From Mesostigma viride (lineage: Eukaryota > Streptophyta > Mesostigmatophyceae > Mesostigmatales > Mesostigmataceae), in contig RPFO01000076.1 in assembly GCA_009746045.1 (NCBI GenBank), positions 272,501 through 336,500 on the forward strand: 64,000 nucleotides of DNA, in the 5' to 3' direction. Position numbers and translations under genes: made by a program. Positions 43,630 through 55,101 of this stretch are shown here, piece after piece (the first letter of the stretch is position 1; the number at the start of each line of letters is the position of its first letter). Below the pieces are notes generated by a model that worked only from the letters and a program-made list of their open reading frames with translations, made no database searches and was not told where the DNA came from.

Positions 43630-45878
43630 TGTCAACCCCCTCTGCTAACGTTAGTGCCCACACCCCCTCTGCTAACGTTAGTGCTCGTGCCCCTCTGCTA
43701 AAGTTAGTGCCCCCCCCCTCTACTATAATTATTTCCCCCCTATGCTAATAAACTTTCATTCCCACACCCCCTCTGCTATCGTTAGTGCCCGTGCCCCTTT
43801 ACTAACGTTAGTGCCCAGCCCCCTCTGCTAATGTTAGTGCCCGTGCCCCTTTACTAACGTTAGTGCCCAGCCCCCTCTGCTATCGTTAGTGCCCGTGCCC
43901 CTTTACTAACGATAGTGCCGAGCCCCCTCTGCTAACGTTAGTGCCCGTGCCCCTTTACTAACGTTAGTGCCCAGCCCCCTCTGCTAACGTTAGTGCCCGT
44001 GCCCCTTCACTAACGTTAGTGTCCGTGCCCCTCTGCTAACGTTATTCCCGAGCCCCCTCTGCTATCGCTAATTCCCGTGCCCCTTTATATTTGGACCAAG
44101 AACACATCCCACAACTAGGCTCGACTATCCCACAACCAGGAACGTGTTTCCCACAACTAGGAACGTGTTTCCCACAACTAGGAACGTGTATCCCACAACT
44201 AGGAACGTGTATCCCACAACCAGGAACGTGTATCCCACAACCAGGAACGTGTTTCCCACAACCAGGAACGTGTTTCCCACAACCAGGAACAAGTATCCCA
44301 CAACCAGGAACGACTATCCCACAACCAGGAACGTGTTTCCCACAACTAGGAACGTGTTTCCCACAACCAGGAACGTGTATCCCACAACCACGAACGTGTA
44401 TCCCACAACCAGGAACGTGTATCCCACAACCAGGAACGTGTTTCCCACAACCAGGAACGTGTTTCCCACAACCAGGAACGTGTTTCCCACAACCAGGAAC
44501 GTGTTTCCCACAACCAGGAACGTGTTTCCCACAACCAGGAACAAGTATCCCACAACCAGGAACGTGTATCCCACAACCAGGAACGTGTTTCCCACAACCA
44601 GGAACGACTATCCCACAACCAGGAACGTGTTTCCCACAACCAGGAACCTGTATCCCACAACCAGGAACAAGTATCCCACAACCAGGAACGTGTTTCCCAC
44701 AACCAGGAACGTGTATCCCACAACCAGGAACGTGTATCCCACAACCAGGAACGTGTTTCCCACAACCACGAACAAGTATCCCACAACCAGGAACGTGTTT
44801 CCCACAACCAGGAACAAGTATCCCACAACCAGGAACAAGTATCCCACAACCAGGAACAAGTATCCCACAACCAGGAACAAGTATCCCACAACCAGGAACA
44901 AGTATCCCACAACCAGGAACGTGTTTCCCACCACCAGGAACAAGTATCCCACAACAAGGAACGACTATCCCACAACCAGGAACAAGTATCCCACAACCAG
45001 GAACGTGCATTCCACAACCAGGAACAAGTATCCTACAACCAGGAACGTGCATCCCACAACCAGGAACAAGTATCCCACAACAAGGAACACATCCCACAAC
45101 CAGGAACGTGTATCCCACAACCAGTCGCGCAGTCGGTCTGAATGACTGGCATTATCACGAGCGTCATATTCGTCTCCGGCTTGGCAGTGCCGTCATCCTG
45201 CATACAAAAAGAACATTGGAGCCAGCACTTTCCCGCGGGTTGTAGCCGATATTCCTCCATGCAGCGATATTCACCAATGCGCTATCAATAAACAAGTCGA
45301 CACCATCCGGTATGTATAAATAAAAAAAGCACGCTGCTGGCCACGACGGTCACGGCGATGATGAACGACAATAACAAGAACGCCTAATAGCAGGCGTCAT
45401 ACAAACTAGAACAGACTGGAACAACTACTTACCCGGTCGTCTGTGATCTTGACGCAGAGCCTGGTTTACAAGGAAGCGAGGGAAACCGGCCACTATGAGC
45501 ACCCCTACTTAACCCACATAATGAAGGTTAGGAATCCTCCCCATCATGCTAACCGTAGACTCGGTGAAACGCCCCATGCTACAAATACGATAGCCCAGCA
45601 ACGACTACTTGCGGCCATCACCTTGTCCAGTTCTGGCTGGCTGTGCGGCGGTAATTTTACCAAGTTTAAAAAATGTTACGCCGCACCAGTCTGTGCTTTT
45701 TTACGTAGTACCAGTGTAGTGTAGAAATCTGCCAAAAGAGCAAACGCCCAAAGCCAACTTCCAAGACGCCCAAAGCCAAATTCCAAGACGCCCAAAGCCC
45801 AAAGGCGGGCGAGTCTGGCGCGGCGCGCCTGTCCTGGAGGCCATTGGGCGCCGGAATAAGAAATCCCGGCGCGCACCC
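43630..45878 (-). repeat. Right inverted arm
   Basis: Inverted copy of 38693-41020. Its 21-bp minisatellite (44098-45125) is about twice as long as that of the left arm, and its AACGTTAG array (43635-44085) about half as long. Non-repetitive parts appear nearly identical, suggesting recent duplication or gene conversion. Confidence 0.92.
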
Positions 45879-47829
45879 CTACCGGAGCTGGCCATGGCGA
45901 CGTGCTTTCAGGCAGAGTAGAAAAAGATAGCTCGCGGAATGCAGAGAAACTGAGCGAATCTTAAAGACGATGAGTAAATGATACTACTTCGTAGCGGAGT
46001 TCGCGTTTTTTGTAGTGTCGATGATTTTATTGATGACCATCGCCACGGGGGTCCAATCTGATGTTTTCGTCGGGAGGAATAAATTAGAATGCACGCTGGC
46101 GGCGGTGATTGTCAGGTTTTATGGGCTTTACCTAGCGTCAAGGATGCGTTTAAATCGTTATTGGTAAAGCTTTAAAAAATTTGCTGGGTTTCGGCAAGAT
46201 TTCCGTCATGATCGGTAAGACACTCTCCAGGCTCGCGGGATGCGCGTCTTATTATTCCATGGAAGGTTGTTCTTTCTTGCGCCGCTGGGCGAAGGACAAT
46301 TCCGGTAATGGTACGATCGTGTGATCAACGTGACCCTATGAATGTTTCGCTTCCTTTATGGGTTATCAACGCAAGTTTTCGGCTTCTTTCCGTGCAGTTA
46401 GCGCCAGGTATAATGCCATTCCGTGCTGCGCATCGCCAGATTCCTGGCACCTTTCAGTGGTTTTTATGTACGTTGCATGGCTGGGATGTGTCAAAGCGTG
46501 ACCGTGGCATATCGTCAAGTTGTCAGGGATTTGCTGAGTGGTTTCTTGGAAGGAGATTGCTAACAGCACTCAGTTTTGTGTGAATATTGACGCGGCCTTT
46601 CTTAGCAGACTCAGGCTTCATTGTGGTTAGAGGCTCACAAGCTTGAGTTTGTTTCTTGGCAAACAATTGCGCTGGAAAGAAAGGTGGCAGTGGTTTTTCT
46701 GAGGGGCATACTGCATGGGTGGAACTGCACGTAGGTAGGGGTTATCGTTGTCTTGTTGGCCTTTCTCCCACTAAAATGGGAGAGCCCTAATTCATATGCT
46801 AGCAAGGCAAGGTAACCATGGTAAGAAGCCTTGGCAAGCAGCATGTATGATAATTCTGCTTTCTCTGTGGACTGTCTGTTGTTACCCTTGTTGGGCAATT
46901 AGTGGATATGGCTTTCTAGGGTGTGTTTGAGCTTGGTTTTGGGATGATGCCCACACCATAAACCTGGAATATGCTTTAGAAGTGTTGGCTAGGCATGTAG
47001 AGCTACCTGCCTCATTGTTGTGCACACACGCAACAGGTTGCCCGTGTCGAGGTAAGGCAAGGGCACATGACGTGCCCAGCCACCTCCTTGTACATTGTGG
47101 TCAAATTGGGCATGGTCAGGAGCCTTTTGGATGGCATAGGAAGTGTTAGTGTGCCTTAATACTCACTAATGCCTTCCTTAGCGTCTGCACAGGTGGCCAA
47201 CTGCCAAAATTAATAACTGCTACAGCTGAGCTCAGAATGCCACCAAACTTTGACAGTGCCTTCTATGGTCATGACAGAATTTGACTTGTGCTTTTCAGGC
47301 CTAATTGATGTGTTATGAGTGTGTATGGGGACGCCCCGCCTAAAAAAGAGTATTTTTTGCCAAAAATTAATAACTCAAAGGGATGTGCTGATTTTGTTGA
47401 TCCAATTAGGTAGAAACGATGTCCCATGACATTTTTATATGGGTTGTGCTTTTTTCATGCAACTGGTTCTCCCACTGTTCTGGGCAAGATGTGCCCCGGA
47501 CAGCGTTTTTTTCTATTTTTAGCTCATAGCCGGTGTATGGCTGGGGGTAGTACCCCCAACAAGTGGTGGTATGCATGCCCAAACATCATGTTTATGGTCC
47601 CCAAACATCATTCAGTGGTTGTCAGTTGCATTTCTGTAGTTATTAGGGGGGGTAAGTTTTGATATATTTCTATGGGACCCTCCCATAGACTCAGGTCCAC
47701 TGACTCAGGTCCACTGGCTTCCCTGGTCTAATAACGCGCCCTATTAGCCTTTCACCTGTCACCTCCACACGTGTGTGTGCCCACCTTTAATTAGGATTCG
47801 CTGATACTCATTCACCTCTCACCTCTTTG
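45879..47829. other. Non-coding subterminal region of the palindromic element
   Basis: No supported gene. Parts look like diverged, same-orientation relatives of 48950-50170 inside the next element (for example GGAATAA-rich text followed by GTTGGCGGC/CTGGCGGCGG near 46065-46120 and 49045-49100). A segment near 47490-47660 resembles 56950-57020 in inverted orientation (CGGTGTATGG, CTATTTTTAGC). Confidence 0.45.
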
Positions 47830-48047
47830 GTCCATAATTGGCTAGTAATAAAAATATACCCATTTCCCCGAAAATACACTTAAGGATATATAAATTTTTT
47901 GGGGGCCGACCCCACCCCCCCCCCCACCCCCAAAACTGGGGGGGGGGGGGTCGGGGGTCAAGACCCCCCCCACCCCCCCACCCCAGAAAATGCCCCCCCG
48001 GGGGGTGGTATACACTAGCTCCGGGAGTGTCGCGGACAGCCAGTTAA
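47830..48047 (-). repeat. Right terminal inverted repeat
   Basis: Inverted partner of 37936-38180. A duplicate of the neighbouring GACTCAGGTCC...CCCATTTCCCCGAAAA text occurs just outside, at about 48257-48356, so this end was also locally duplicated. Confidence 0.75.
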
Positions 48048-48600
48048 CATCTGGGCCGCATGGACGGCATCGCCACCCAATCTCCCAATTAGCGTGCGTA
48101 CCATCATTTTCGGTATTGCTGGCACCCCAGGGACCGAGCTTTCAGCTTCCCAAGCAGAATGGCTATGGCTGCGCACTACTATGCTCTACGCGATCTGGAC
48201 CATCCGTAACGCGTACCCGCTCCAGCTTTTTCATGCTCTACTTGATGCCTCACGGCGACATGACTCAGGTCCGCTGGCTTCCCTGGTCTAATACCATTTC
48301 CCCTCTCACCTCTTTGGTCCATAATTGGCTAATAAAACTATACCCATTTCCCCGAAAAAAAAATGGTGGAGTGCACAGGGGGGGTGTCCGAAACAAAAAT
48401 ATCAGACACACACGCTGAAAATTTCCAAAAGTTGGCCCTTGGACCCTACCTGTAGACCTACCTAGCACGTAGGCGCTATACCTAGCAAAACCCTGAGGTC
48501 CCAAGGGGTATGGGGGTCGACCTAGGGAGCAAAATGATCAGCTCCGCGAGCTCTACCGTTTGAGCATATTGGTGTATGGGAAAATTCCGGTTTTCTAAAA
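48048..48600 (+). other. Spacer with possible LINE C-terminal remnant
   Basis: A 66-codon plus frame (48094-48291) reads EWLWLRTTMLYAIWTIRNA, reminiscent of the W...W..RN tail after the RT of some LINEs. Too short to be sure. The remaining bases are duplicated element-end sequence and unknown DNA. Confidence 0.3.
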
Positions 48601-48783
48601 GAGAAAATTGCAGATTAGTAAAGTTGGGGCCCGGTAATTGCAGATTAGTTTCACTAATTGCAGACAGGTGTTTTTTATTGCAGATCAGTCGGGATTCTTA
48701 GTTCGATGCGTCAGACCATGGTCAGACAGCGGTTTTCCCGATCGAAATCTGATTCGTTTGGTCAGATTCCTGTTTCCGTCATG
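48601..48783 (+). repeat. Left inverted repeat of the MULE
   Basis: Begins GAGAAAATTGCAGATTAG. It contains four ATTGCAGA words (at about 48607, 48647, 48658 and 48678) that may be transposase-binding repeats. Matches 59403-59585 inverted with few differences. Confidence 0.92.
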
Positions 48784-50920
48784 CCCTTTACGGAACATGT
48801 GCGAAATTTGGGCGCGGACAAGACGTGGACGTCTGTGTAACGTCCGGGGAAAGCGATGCGCGCTTTTTTTTTTTCCCCTAGCATGGTGGGCATGGCGAGG
48901 TGAATTCAGGCTGCTCGGCATGTCGGAGGACTAGGCCAATCATATGGCGGAAAATTTTCTGTTTCATGAGGTCACTGCTTTGTTTTCATGTAATCGGCAT
49001 GGGCGTTTTCATGTCATTAATCAGAGCGAATTTTCTGTCCTCTGGAATAATTAAGAAAAGGAATTCATGTTGGCGGCAGTGGCTGACAAGTTTTGCGGAC
49101 TAAACTTATCGTAGTCAAACCGTTAACGTTGCTAGAACTGGATTGAAAGCTTTGACAACCGGGGGTTGGCACTTTTCCGGTTTGTCTCGGTAAGTAATTA
49201 CATGATGCATGCGCGATCGAAGTAACGCTCATCCGCCTGCATGGGAGGCCGGCTTTTCTTGCGTCCCCTGGGCGAAAGATTTACAAGGGTTAGGTACAGT
49301 TTGTCGGGCGACGGTATCTGCTCTGTTTTTTGTGCTGTACGGGCTCATCGTTGTGAGGTTTTTGCGCCAAACTTTGCAGTTTCGCCTGGTCGTTTGCCCC
49401 CTGCGCATGCTCGAGTATAGTTCAATATGTACCTGGCAATTTTAGATTGCTTTCGTTGGCAGGTACGCCAGATTATGGTTCATAAGGACAGTAATACAGC
49501 TTGGTTTTGAAACGGGCTTTTTGGGAGAATATTGCGCGTATTTCTTGTGCATGACGAGAGACCAAACCTTAGCAGCGGCATGAGCTAGTGCGCCTCGCTA
49601 GGAGCTGAAAATCTGCCTAACGCTTTACATTTTCACACGCAGGAAAGGAAGCGCATGTTTGACATGTTTGGTTAGAGTAAATGTATGTAGGTATCGGTTA
49701 CCATGGGTTCATTTCAGTACTCACCCTTGAGGAGGAGACTTGCAGCCTAACATCATATGGCAAGGCAGCCAATCTAGCCATGGCTGGCAATATGGTTTAC
49801 AACAAGCTATACCTTGCATACATGATTTATTGATTGCATTCCGTTATCCCTTTGTCTTTGGGCATGTTGGATAGCGTACTGAGGTCATTTTACAAGGTTT
49901 TGTTGCGTTCAGTATTTTCTTTTGTGGCACACAGCTTTCACTTTAACAGCTGGAATAAATATGGGAACCGCAAGATAGTTAGTCATGTGATGCATACAAC
50001 ATTATTGCTCTGCAACCTTTTACAGCACGTCGTGCCATGCCCTAGGGAACGTGAGGGCATACGTTGCCCTGAGAGTCTTGCCACCCCTTTTCGTACACTG
50101 ACTGAGTTGGCATGGTTGTGGGCGTATTCCATGATGCATATAGTGTTCCTGTGTGCAAACACCGTCTGAAATGAATTAGCATCTGCCCAGATGGTAATCT
50201 AAACCAATCTAAACCAACTGCCCTTGTTTGTTCTACGTTAGGGTCTCCTCAAACTTTCATCATGTCTAGTTTTTCACGCATTTCTTGGTAACTTGTTCAT
50301 GCATTTCTTGGTAGCTTGCACACGTGCCTTTCTTGCAAAAGGAGATCCTAATGTGGCCACTGCATGGCCACGTAGAGTAACTAAATAAGCTAGGAATTCA
50401 TCATGGATGTGAAAGAATTAAGTGAGGGTAATAGGTGATTGATTGACTAACTGGTTGTTCATTGTTGACTAGCTGATGAATGACTAACTTTACACATGCA
50501 ATGCTGGCTTGCTGGCCCATACCACTAATTGCATGCACAATCATGAAACATCGTGAAGAGTCAATGATAGACACTTTACTTGGCACTTACATCGTTTGCT
50601 AGTTTATGGTTCAGGAGCTTAGAACTGGAGAGGTTACGCCCTGCTATCAAGTGAGACAACTACATTCAATTGTCTCCTTGATATTAAATCACTATCGATT
50701 CGCTGGCCTGCGCTGGTTGTCTCCTTGATATTCAATATCCCTGAGGACTAATGCTCACGTGACGTAGTTACGTTAAAAGAGTCAAGTATTCTTGGACGTG
50801 TAAATTAATTAACTAATTAACTAATGGTTATTCTCAATTTATACTTGTACTATTTATCCATGATACTTGTAGACACCGACCTCGGTCTGGCCGGCCCCCA
50901 GCGGCTTGGCCAGCCGGGGC
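48784..50920. other. MULE interior, no supported gene
   Basis: Several short frames only, none with recognisable motifs. A fragment at about 50745-50825 (GAGGACTAATGCTCACGTGACG then TTAATTAA) resembles the 3' end of the LINE at 51580-51640 in the opposite orientation. Confidence 0.4.
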
Positions 50921-51108
50921 GCTATATCCTGACCTGGCCTGGCCCCAAGGACAAACCCAGATGGGTCAAGTGGTAGACTTGCCATGAACTATACAAACCA
51001 GTTACCACGCTAGACATGACCCCTAGGGTAGAGAGCTTAGAATGATAGAGTTGACTTGATTTTTGATGTTGTAGATAGATTCGACCGGTAGGATTGTGTG
51101 TCCCCATC

Positions 51109-51457
51109 CACCCATCCACCCACCCATCCATCCATCCATCCATCCATCCATCCATCCATCCATCCATCCCGGCCATCCATCCATCCATCCATCCATCCAT
51201 CCATCCATCCATCCATCCATCCATCCATCCATCCATCCATCCATCCATCCATCCATCCATCCATCCATCCATCCATCCATCCATCCATCCATCCATCCAT
51301 CCATCCATCCATCCATCCATCCATCCATCCATCCATCCATCCATCCATCCATCCATCCATCCATCCATCCATCCATCCATCCATCCATCCATCCATCCAT
51401 CCATCCATCCATCCATCCATCCATCCATCCATCCATCCATCCATCCATCCATCCATC
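51109..51457. repeat. (CCAT)n tetranucleotide array
   Basis: About 85 CCAT units with one CCCGG interruption near 51168. Periodic frames (His-Pro-Ser-Ile or Met-Asp-Gly-Trp) are artefacts. Confidence 0.97.
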
Positions 51458-51536
51458 GGGGTCAATTAATTAATTAATTAATGAGACTCGTGCTCCTGTT
51501 GGGGAGTCACGGACCATCGGGGTCAATGCTCCATGA
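51452..51536 (-). mobile_element. Minimal LINE-tail insertion with CCATCGGGGTCAA duplication
   Basis: CCATCGGGGTCAA occurs at about 51452-51464 and 51524-51536. Between them are only a TTAATTAA tail and the hairpin CTCCTGTTGGGGAG with GACTCGTG and CACGGA flanks, in minus orientation. The target is the edge of the (CCAT)n array. Confidence 0.8.
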
Positions 51537-51579
51537 TTCCCCAACGGGGGCACGAGTTTAATTAATTAATTAATTAATA
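51537..51579 (+). mobile_element. Second minimal LINE tail, opposite orientation
   Basis: TGCTCCATGATTCCCCAACG, then GGGGCACGAGTTT and AATTAATT: hairpin plus tail of the same family on the plus strand, next to the minus-strand copy. Together they look like an inverted-repeat element but are better explained as two insertions. Confidence 0.65.
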
Positions 51580-51655
51580 GACACGTGACTGCGTCACGTG
51601 AGCATAAGTCCTCAGTGGGAGGGGAACATGGGATGGAATGGATGGTATAAGCTAT

Positions 51656-53460
51656 CTAGGTCCTAGTTACAGGGGTGTGGGCACCGCGGCCCGAATCGCT
51701 ATGAATGCCATACTTGGTCACACGCGGAGCCCCCACAGGCTTGGGGGTGGTCTCCTTCATCACTACTTGCCATCTATCCTTGCGCACCATCTGCCTCCAT
51801 ATTACAGACAAACCAGGAGGCTGCCCGGGGGTGAGCCCGTCACGTCTAGTGTAGCACATGTCCATGCCGAGTCTATCACGAAAAGTCCACGGGTGGCGGC
51901 CCTGCCGCGCGCGGCCGGGGGCACGCCAGGTGAGGACATATCGCCCAGGCTGGGCGGGCTTGGTGCCAGCTAGTCTATCTGATGTATCTACCTGATCTGT
52001 GCGGGCCAGGTGCCCGGCTAGGCCCAGGCGCCTGTGCCTAATAATGTGGGAAACATAGGGCAAATCAGCGTACAAATCCTCATTACTAATGTGCAAACCA
52101 AAGGGGATGTTAAGGGCCTTGCGCAGCATCTTGGTGACGGCGCCGTCGAGTCGTTGCTCCAGCTCCTGCATCAGTGTCCACGTCTCGGCGCCGTAGGTCA
52201 GGATCGTCAGAATGACGACCTTGAAGAGGTCACGCTTGACGATCCGGGGTAGGGCGGGGTTGCTCCACCAGCGGCGGTGGTCATGGAGGTGCGCCCACGC
52301 CATGCCGATCCGTGTCGTCATGTCGTCCTCGCAGTCAGGAAGCCAACTGCCGAGCAGCTTGAAGCGGCCTGAAGTAGGGTAGTTGACCTCGGCATCGTCT
52401 AAGAGGCGGAGTGTGGGTGGGGGCCCTGCCATGCCGAGGGCCAGGGCCTCCGTTTTGGGGCTGATTTCTAGACCAACCGCCCGAGCCTCGAGCGCCAGGC
52501 AGTCCAGCCAAAGTTGGGCAGACTCCGGCTTCTCGATGAGCGTGATGTCGTCGGCATAAATGAGGTCAGCTAGTAAATTCTGCTTGTTAGTCGGCCCCCC
52601 TTCCCCAAGCTCGTTCGTGATCGCTAGGCCAGGGGCACGGCCTGCAATGCTAGCAAAGCGAGCACGTGCCTGGCGCATAACATAATCCACTACAATAATA
52701 AACAGGTACGGCGACAGGACGCAACCCTGCCAGACGCCGGTCTGCAGTGGGCAGGGCGGGGTTATGCCGTGCTGAGTGCGCACCGAAGTGGTGGACCCCT
52801 CATACAGCGTGCGGATGACGGTAATCAGGGGAGTGGGGACGCGAGCGCGAGCAAGTACAGCCCATAGAGCGTCCCAGAGGACAGAATCAAAAGCCTTGAT
52901 GAAGTCGACGAAGATCAGGATGGCGGGAAACTCACCAGGTTGCAGGAGAGCGATTTCCTCGAAGAGGCGACGCGCGACGAAGATGGCCATGACGGTGTTG
53001 CGCCCAGGACGGAAGCCCATTTGACTTTCCCCAAGGTGACAGTCGAGAGCAGAACGAAGGCGGTTGAGGATCATGCGCATGAACAACTTAAGTGCGGCGC
53101 TCTGGATGCAGACTCCTCTGTAGTTGGCGGGGTCGTCAGGGGAACCTTTGTTTTTGTACAGCATAATACGGTAGCTGTGCTGCCACTCCGGAATCGGCGG
53201 CGCGTCGGCAAGCAGGATCCGGTTGCAGACGTCAAGCAGGAACCCCGTGAGCGCCGTCAGCTTAATCACCGGGGCTGGGAGCTGGTCAGGTCCAACGGCA
53301 GCATAGAAGCGGAGTTGCTTGGCGGCGGTGCTCAGCTCGAGCTCGGTGAACGGCGGGAGCTCGTTGGGGTGGGCCAGGGGTTCCGTCAGGGCTGGGTACG
53401 TGTAGTCCTGCTCAGCGGCGGGTGGCGTGGGCGGCGCAGGGACGTCCGCCGGTGCTACTG
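51656..53460 (-). pseudogene. LINE reverse transcriptase
   Basis: An open frame of about 600 codons. Homology continues upstream of the nominal GTG at 53269 (ELELSTAAKQLRFYAAVGPD), so this is the 3' part of ORF2 and not an independent gene. RT motifs in order: YRGVCIQSAALKLFMRMI, GFRPGRNT, motif A FVDFIKAFDSVLW, motif B GVWQGCVLSPYLF, motif C LIYADDITLI, motif D GLEISPKTEAL. The rest is the thumb and C-terminal region (TYGAETWTL, RRLGLAGHLAR). The domain looks intact; the element is inactive because its 5' half is missing or frameshifted. Confidence 0.93.
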
Positions 53461-54403
53461 CCAGGCGTGCGGCCGCCAGAGGGCCAAGCGGCGGAGGCGG
53501 CGGGGGGGCGCCGAGCAGCCGGGACTGGGAGGAATACCACTGGTTGAGCTGCTGCTGCGGTGAGCCAGAGAGCGTCCGCGGCGCCGGCTGCGCGCCGCCG
53601 GCGGGCCGTTGGGCGTGACGCAGGCGGGTCCAGGCGTACTTGCCGTGCTGGTCCTTGAGGTGGGCGAAGTACTCGCGGACATGAAGGTCCTCCTGCTCCT
53701 TGGTCGCCTGCCGGATGGCCGAGTGGTAATCGGCTTTGAGGCGGGCGTAGCGGGCGGGGTCGCGGTTGTCGCGCAGGGCTTGCCGGGCCTGGATGACGGC
53801 GGGGAGCCGGTGCAGGCTGGTGAAGCGGGGCGGGCGGCGGGGGGCAGTAGGGCCCCGGCCGCGGGCAGCTTGTCAGCGAGGTGCCGAAGGGCCGATGCCG
53901 GGCCGGCAGCGAACAGCTGGGCGTGGCTGGCCGGGATGTCCAGCGCGTCGACGAACGCCTCTGCGGCGCGCTTGTGGGCGCGTTTTTCAGGGAAGTCCTC
54001 CAGAGCGTCGTCAGATTTCTCGAGCAACTGAAGTGTGCGCAAATCAGGTGGTGCCACGTGCTTACGAAAGGGCGAGGGGAATCGCAGGCGGATGCGGGCG
54101 GTGACGATGCGATGATCGGAGCGCACCAGGGGGATCACATGCGAGCGAGCAGCTAGGACAGATCCTTGATGACGCTTGCGCATTACAACATAGTCAATGC
54201 AGCGTTCAGTGCCAGTTGGCGAGGTGTGTGTGACCAAAGCATCTGGACTATGTGGAAAGCGGGTGTTGGCAGTGACCAAATCGCATGTCGTAAGCAAATC
54301 AGCAAAAAGTTCGGTGTTGGCATTGGAGACCGTACCGTTGGGGGCGTGCTGACATCCGCCAGTACCCGGTGGTAGCGTGGCGTTGGCGTCCAGCAGCAGA
54401 GCG
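53461..54403 (-). pseudogene. LINE APE endonuclease C terminus and linker (truncated, frameshifted)
   Basis: Reading from 54403: LALLLDANATLPPG, then NANTELFADLLTTCDLVTAN, CIDYVVMRKRH and VRSDHRIVTARIRL, matching the second half of apurinic/apyrimidinic-type endonucleases (D-x-N and the terminal SDH). The N-terminal catalytic residues lie beyond the truncation. The same frame then runs into Pro/Ser/Arg-rich sequence. The link to the RT frame needs at least one shift between 53460 and 53830. Confidence 0.8.
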
Positions 54404-54447
54404 AGTTTAATAAAGTAAGAACGAGTAAAGTAAGAACGAGTTTAATA

Positions 54448-54495
<48 letters not shown>

Positions 54496-55101
54496 CATCA
54501 ATTAATTGATTAATTAATTAAAGTGCACAGTTCACCTTGATCACTTTTTTCAAGATTGAGTTATGATAACACTTATCTTTAGTAGTAACCCTGTGGGCAA
54601 GCCACCTCCCCCCAAGCGGAGGAGGCGTTTTGATGAGTAGTGTAGGTAGGATTTTCTCGATAGAGTTAGGATAGTTCGATCACGCGGCTTCCTCCATCCC
54701 ATCCATCATGAAATATGTGCTACATGACCTCCCCACGGAGGCATGTTATAATTTAATTTAATTTTATTTTTAATTTTATCTTTAGTGGGACACGAGACTA
54801 AACAATTAATGAATTAATCTTAAGTGGGAAGTCATGGAGCATAGTGATAACTATCATTCTTCTTTGCAAAGGTAGGCCCCATTCAGATATGGGTGGGTGT
54901 TCATGGTGTACAAAGTTCTTGTATTCTTATTGCTAGAAGCCACAGCAGGAACCATGCACGTTTGGCTCAAGTAGCCCACTAGTCAAGACTGCAGTATCTG
55001 TTAGTTGTCGTACTTCGTATAACTTCACAGTTCACAAGCAGAATACTGCAAGTCACATGCATCCCGAGCTAACTTCTTGTTGGCCACTTCGACCATCTCA
55101 C
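54404..55101. repeat. (TAAG)n block and degenerate repeat related to 61605-61800
   Basis: A (TAAG)n run at about 54440-54495 and TTAATTAA words, followed at 54590-54760 by text resembling 61605-61800 in inverted orientation (GTGCTACATGACCTCCCCACG, then TTTAATTTAA). No gene. Confidence 0.6.

Larger units (their letters stand above)
37936..48047. mobile_element. 10-kb nested palindromic element (inverted ends, inverted arms, palindromic core)
   Basis: The outer inverted repeats begin TTAACTGGCTGTCCGCGACA at 37936 and end with the complement at 48047. They are followed by long G/C homopolymer tracts and a shared GGGAAATGGGTAT-type stretch. Inside are 2.2-kb inverted arms and a centre with perfect palindromes. 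TTAA at both borders could be a piggyBac-type duplication, but no transposase is present. No supported gene lies within. Boundaries rest on where similarity stops. Confidence 0.65.
51580..54403 (-). mobile_element. 5'-truncated APE-type LINE (endonuclease C terminus plus RT)
   Basis: A minus-strand LINE from 54403 (inside the endonuclease) to about 51580. The right end borders TAAG-rich DNA. It is nested within the MULE. The 3' UTR carries CTGAGGACTTATGCTCACGTG and ends in a TTAATTAA tail. Confidence 0.85.

Noticed and set aside
44091..45245. 384-codon ORF of GTSIPQP repeats and its left-arm counterpart
   Set aside because: Produced by a 21-bp minisatellite (multiple of three); copy number differs between arms and all frames are open.
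51023..51477. Met-Asp-Gly-Trp and Ile-His-Pro-Ser repeat ORFs
   Set aside because: CCAT tetranucleotide array; no coding meaning.
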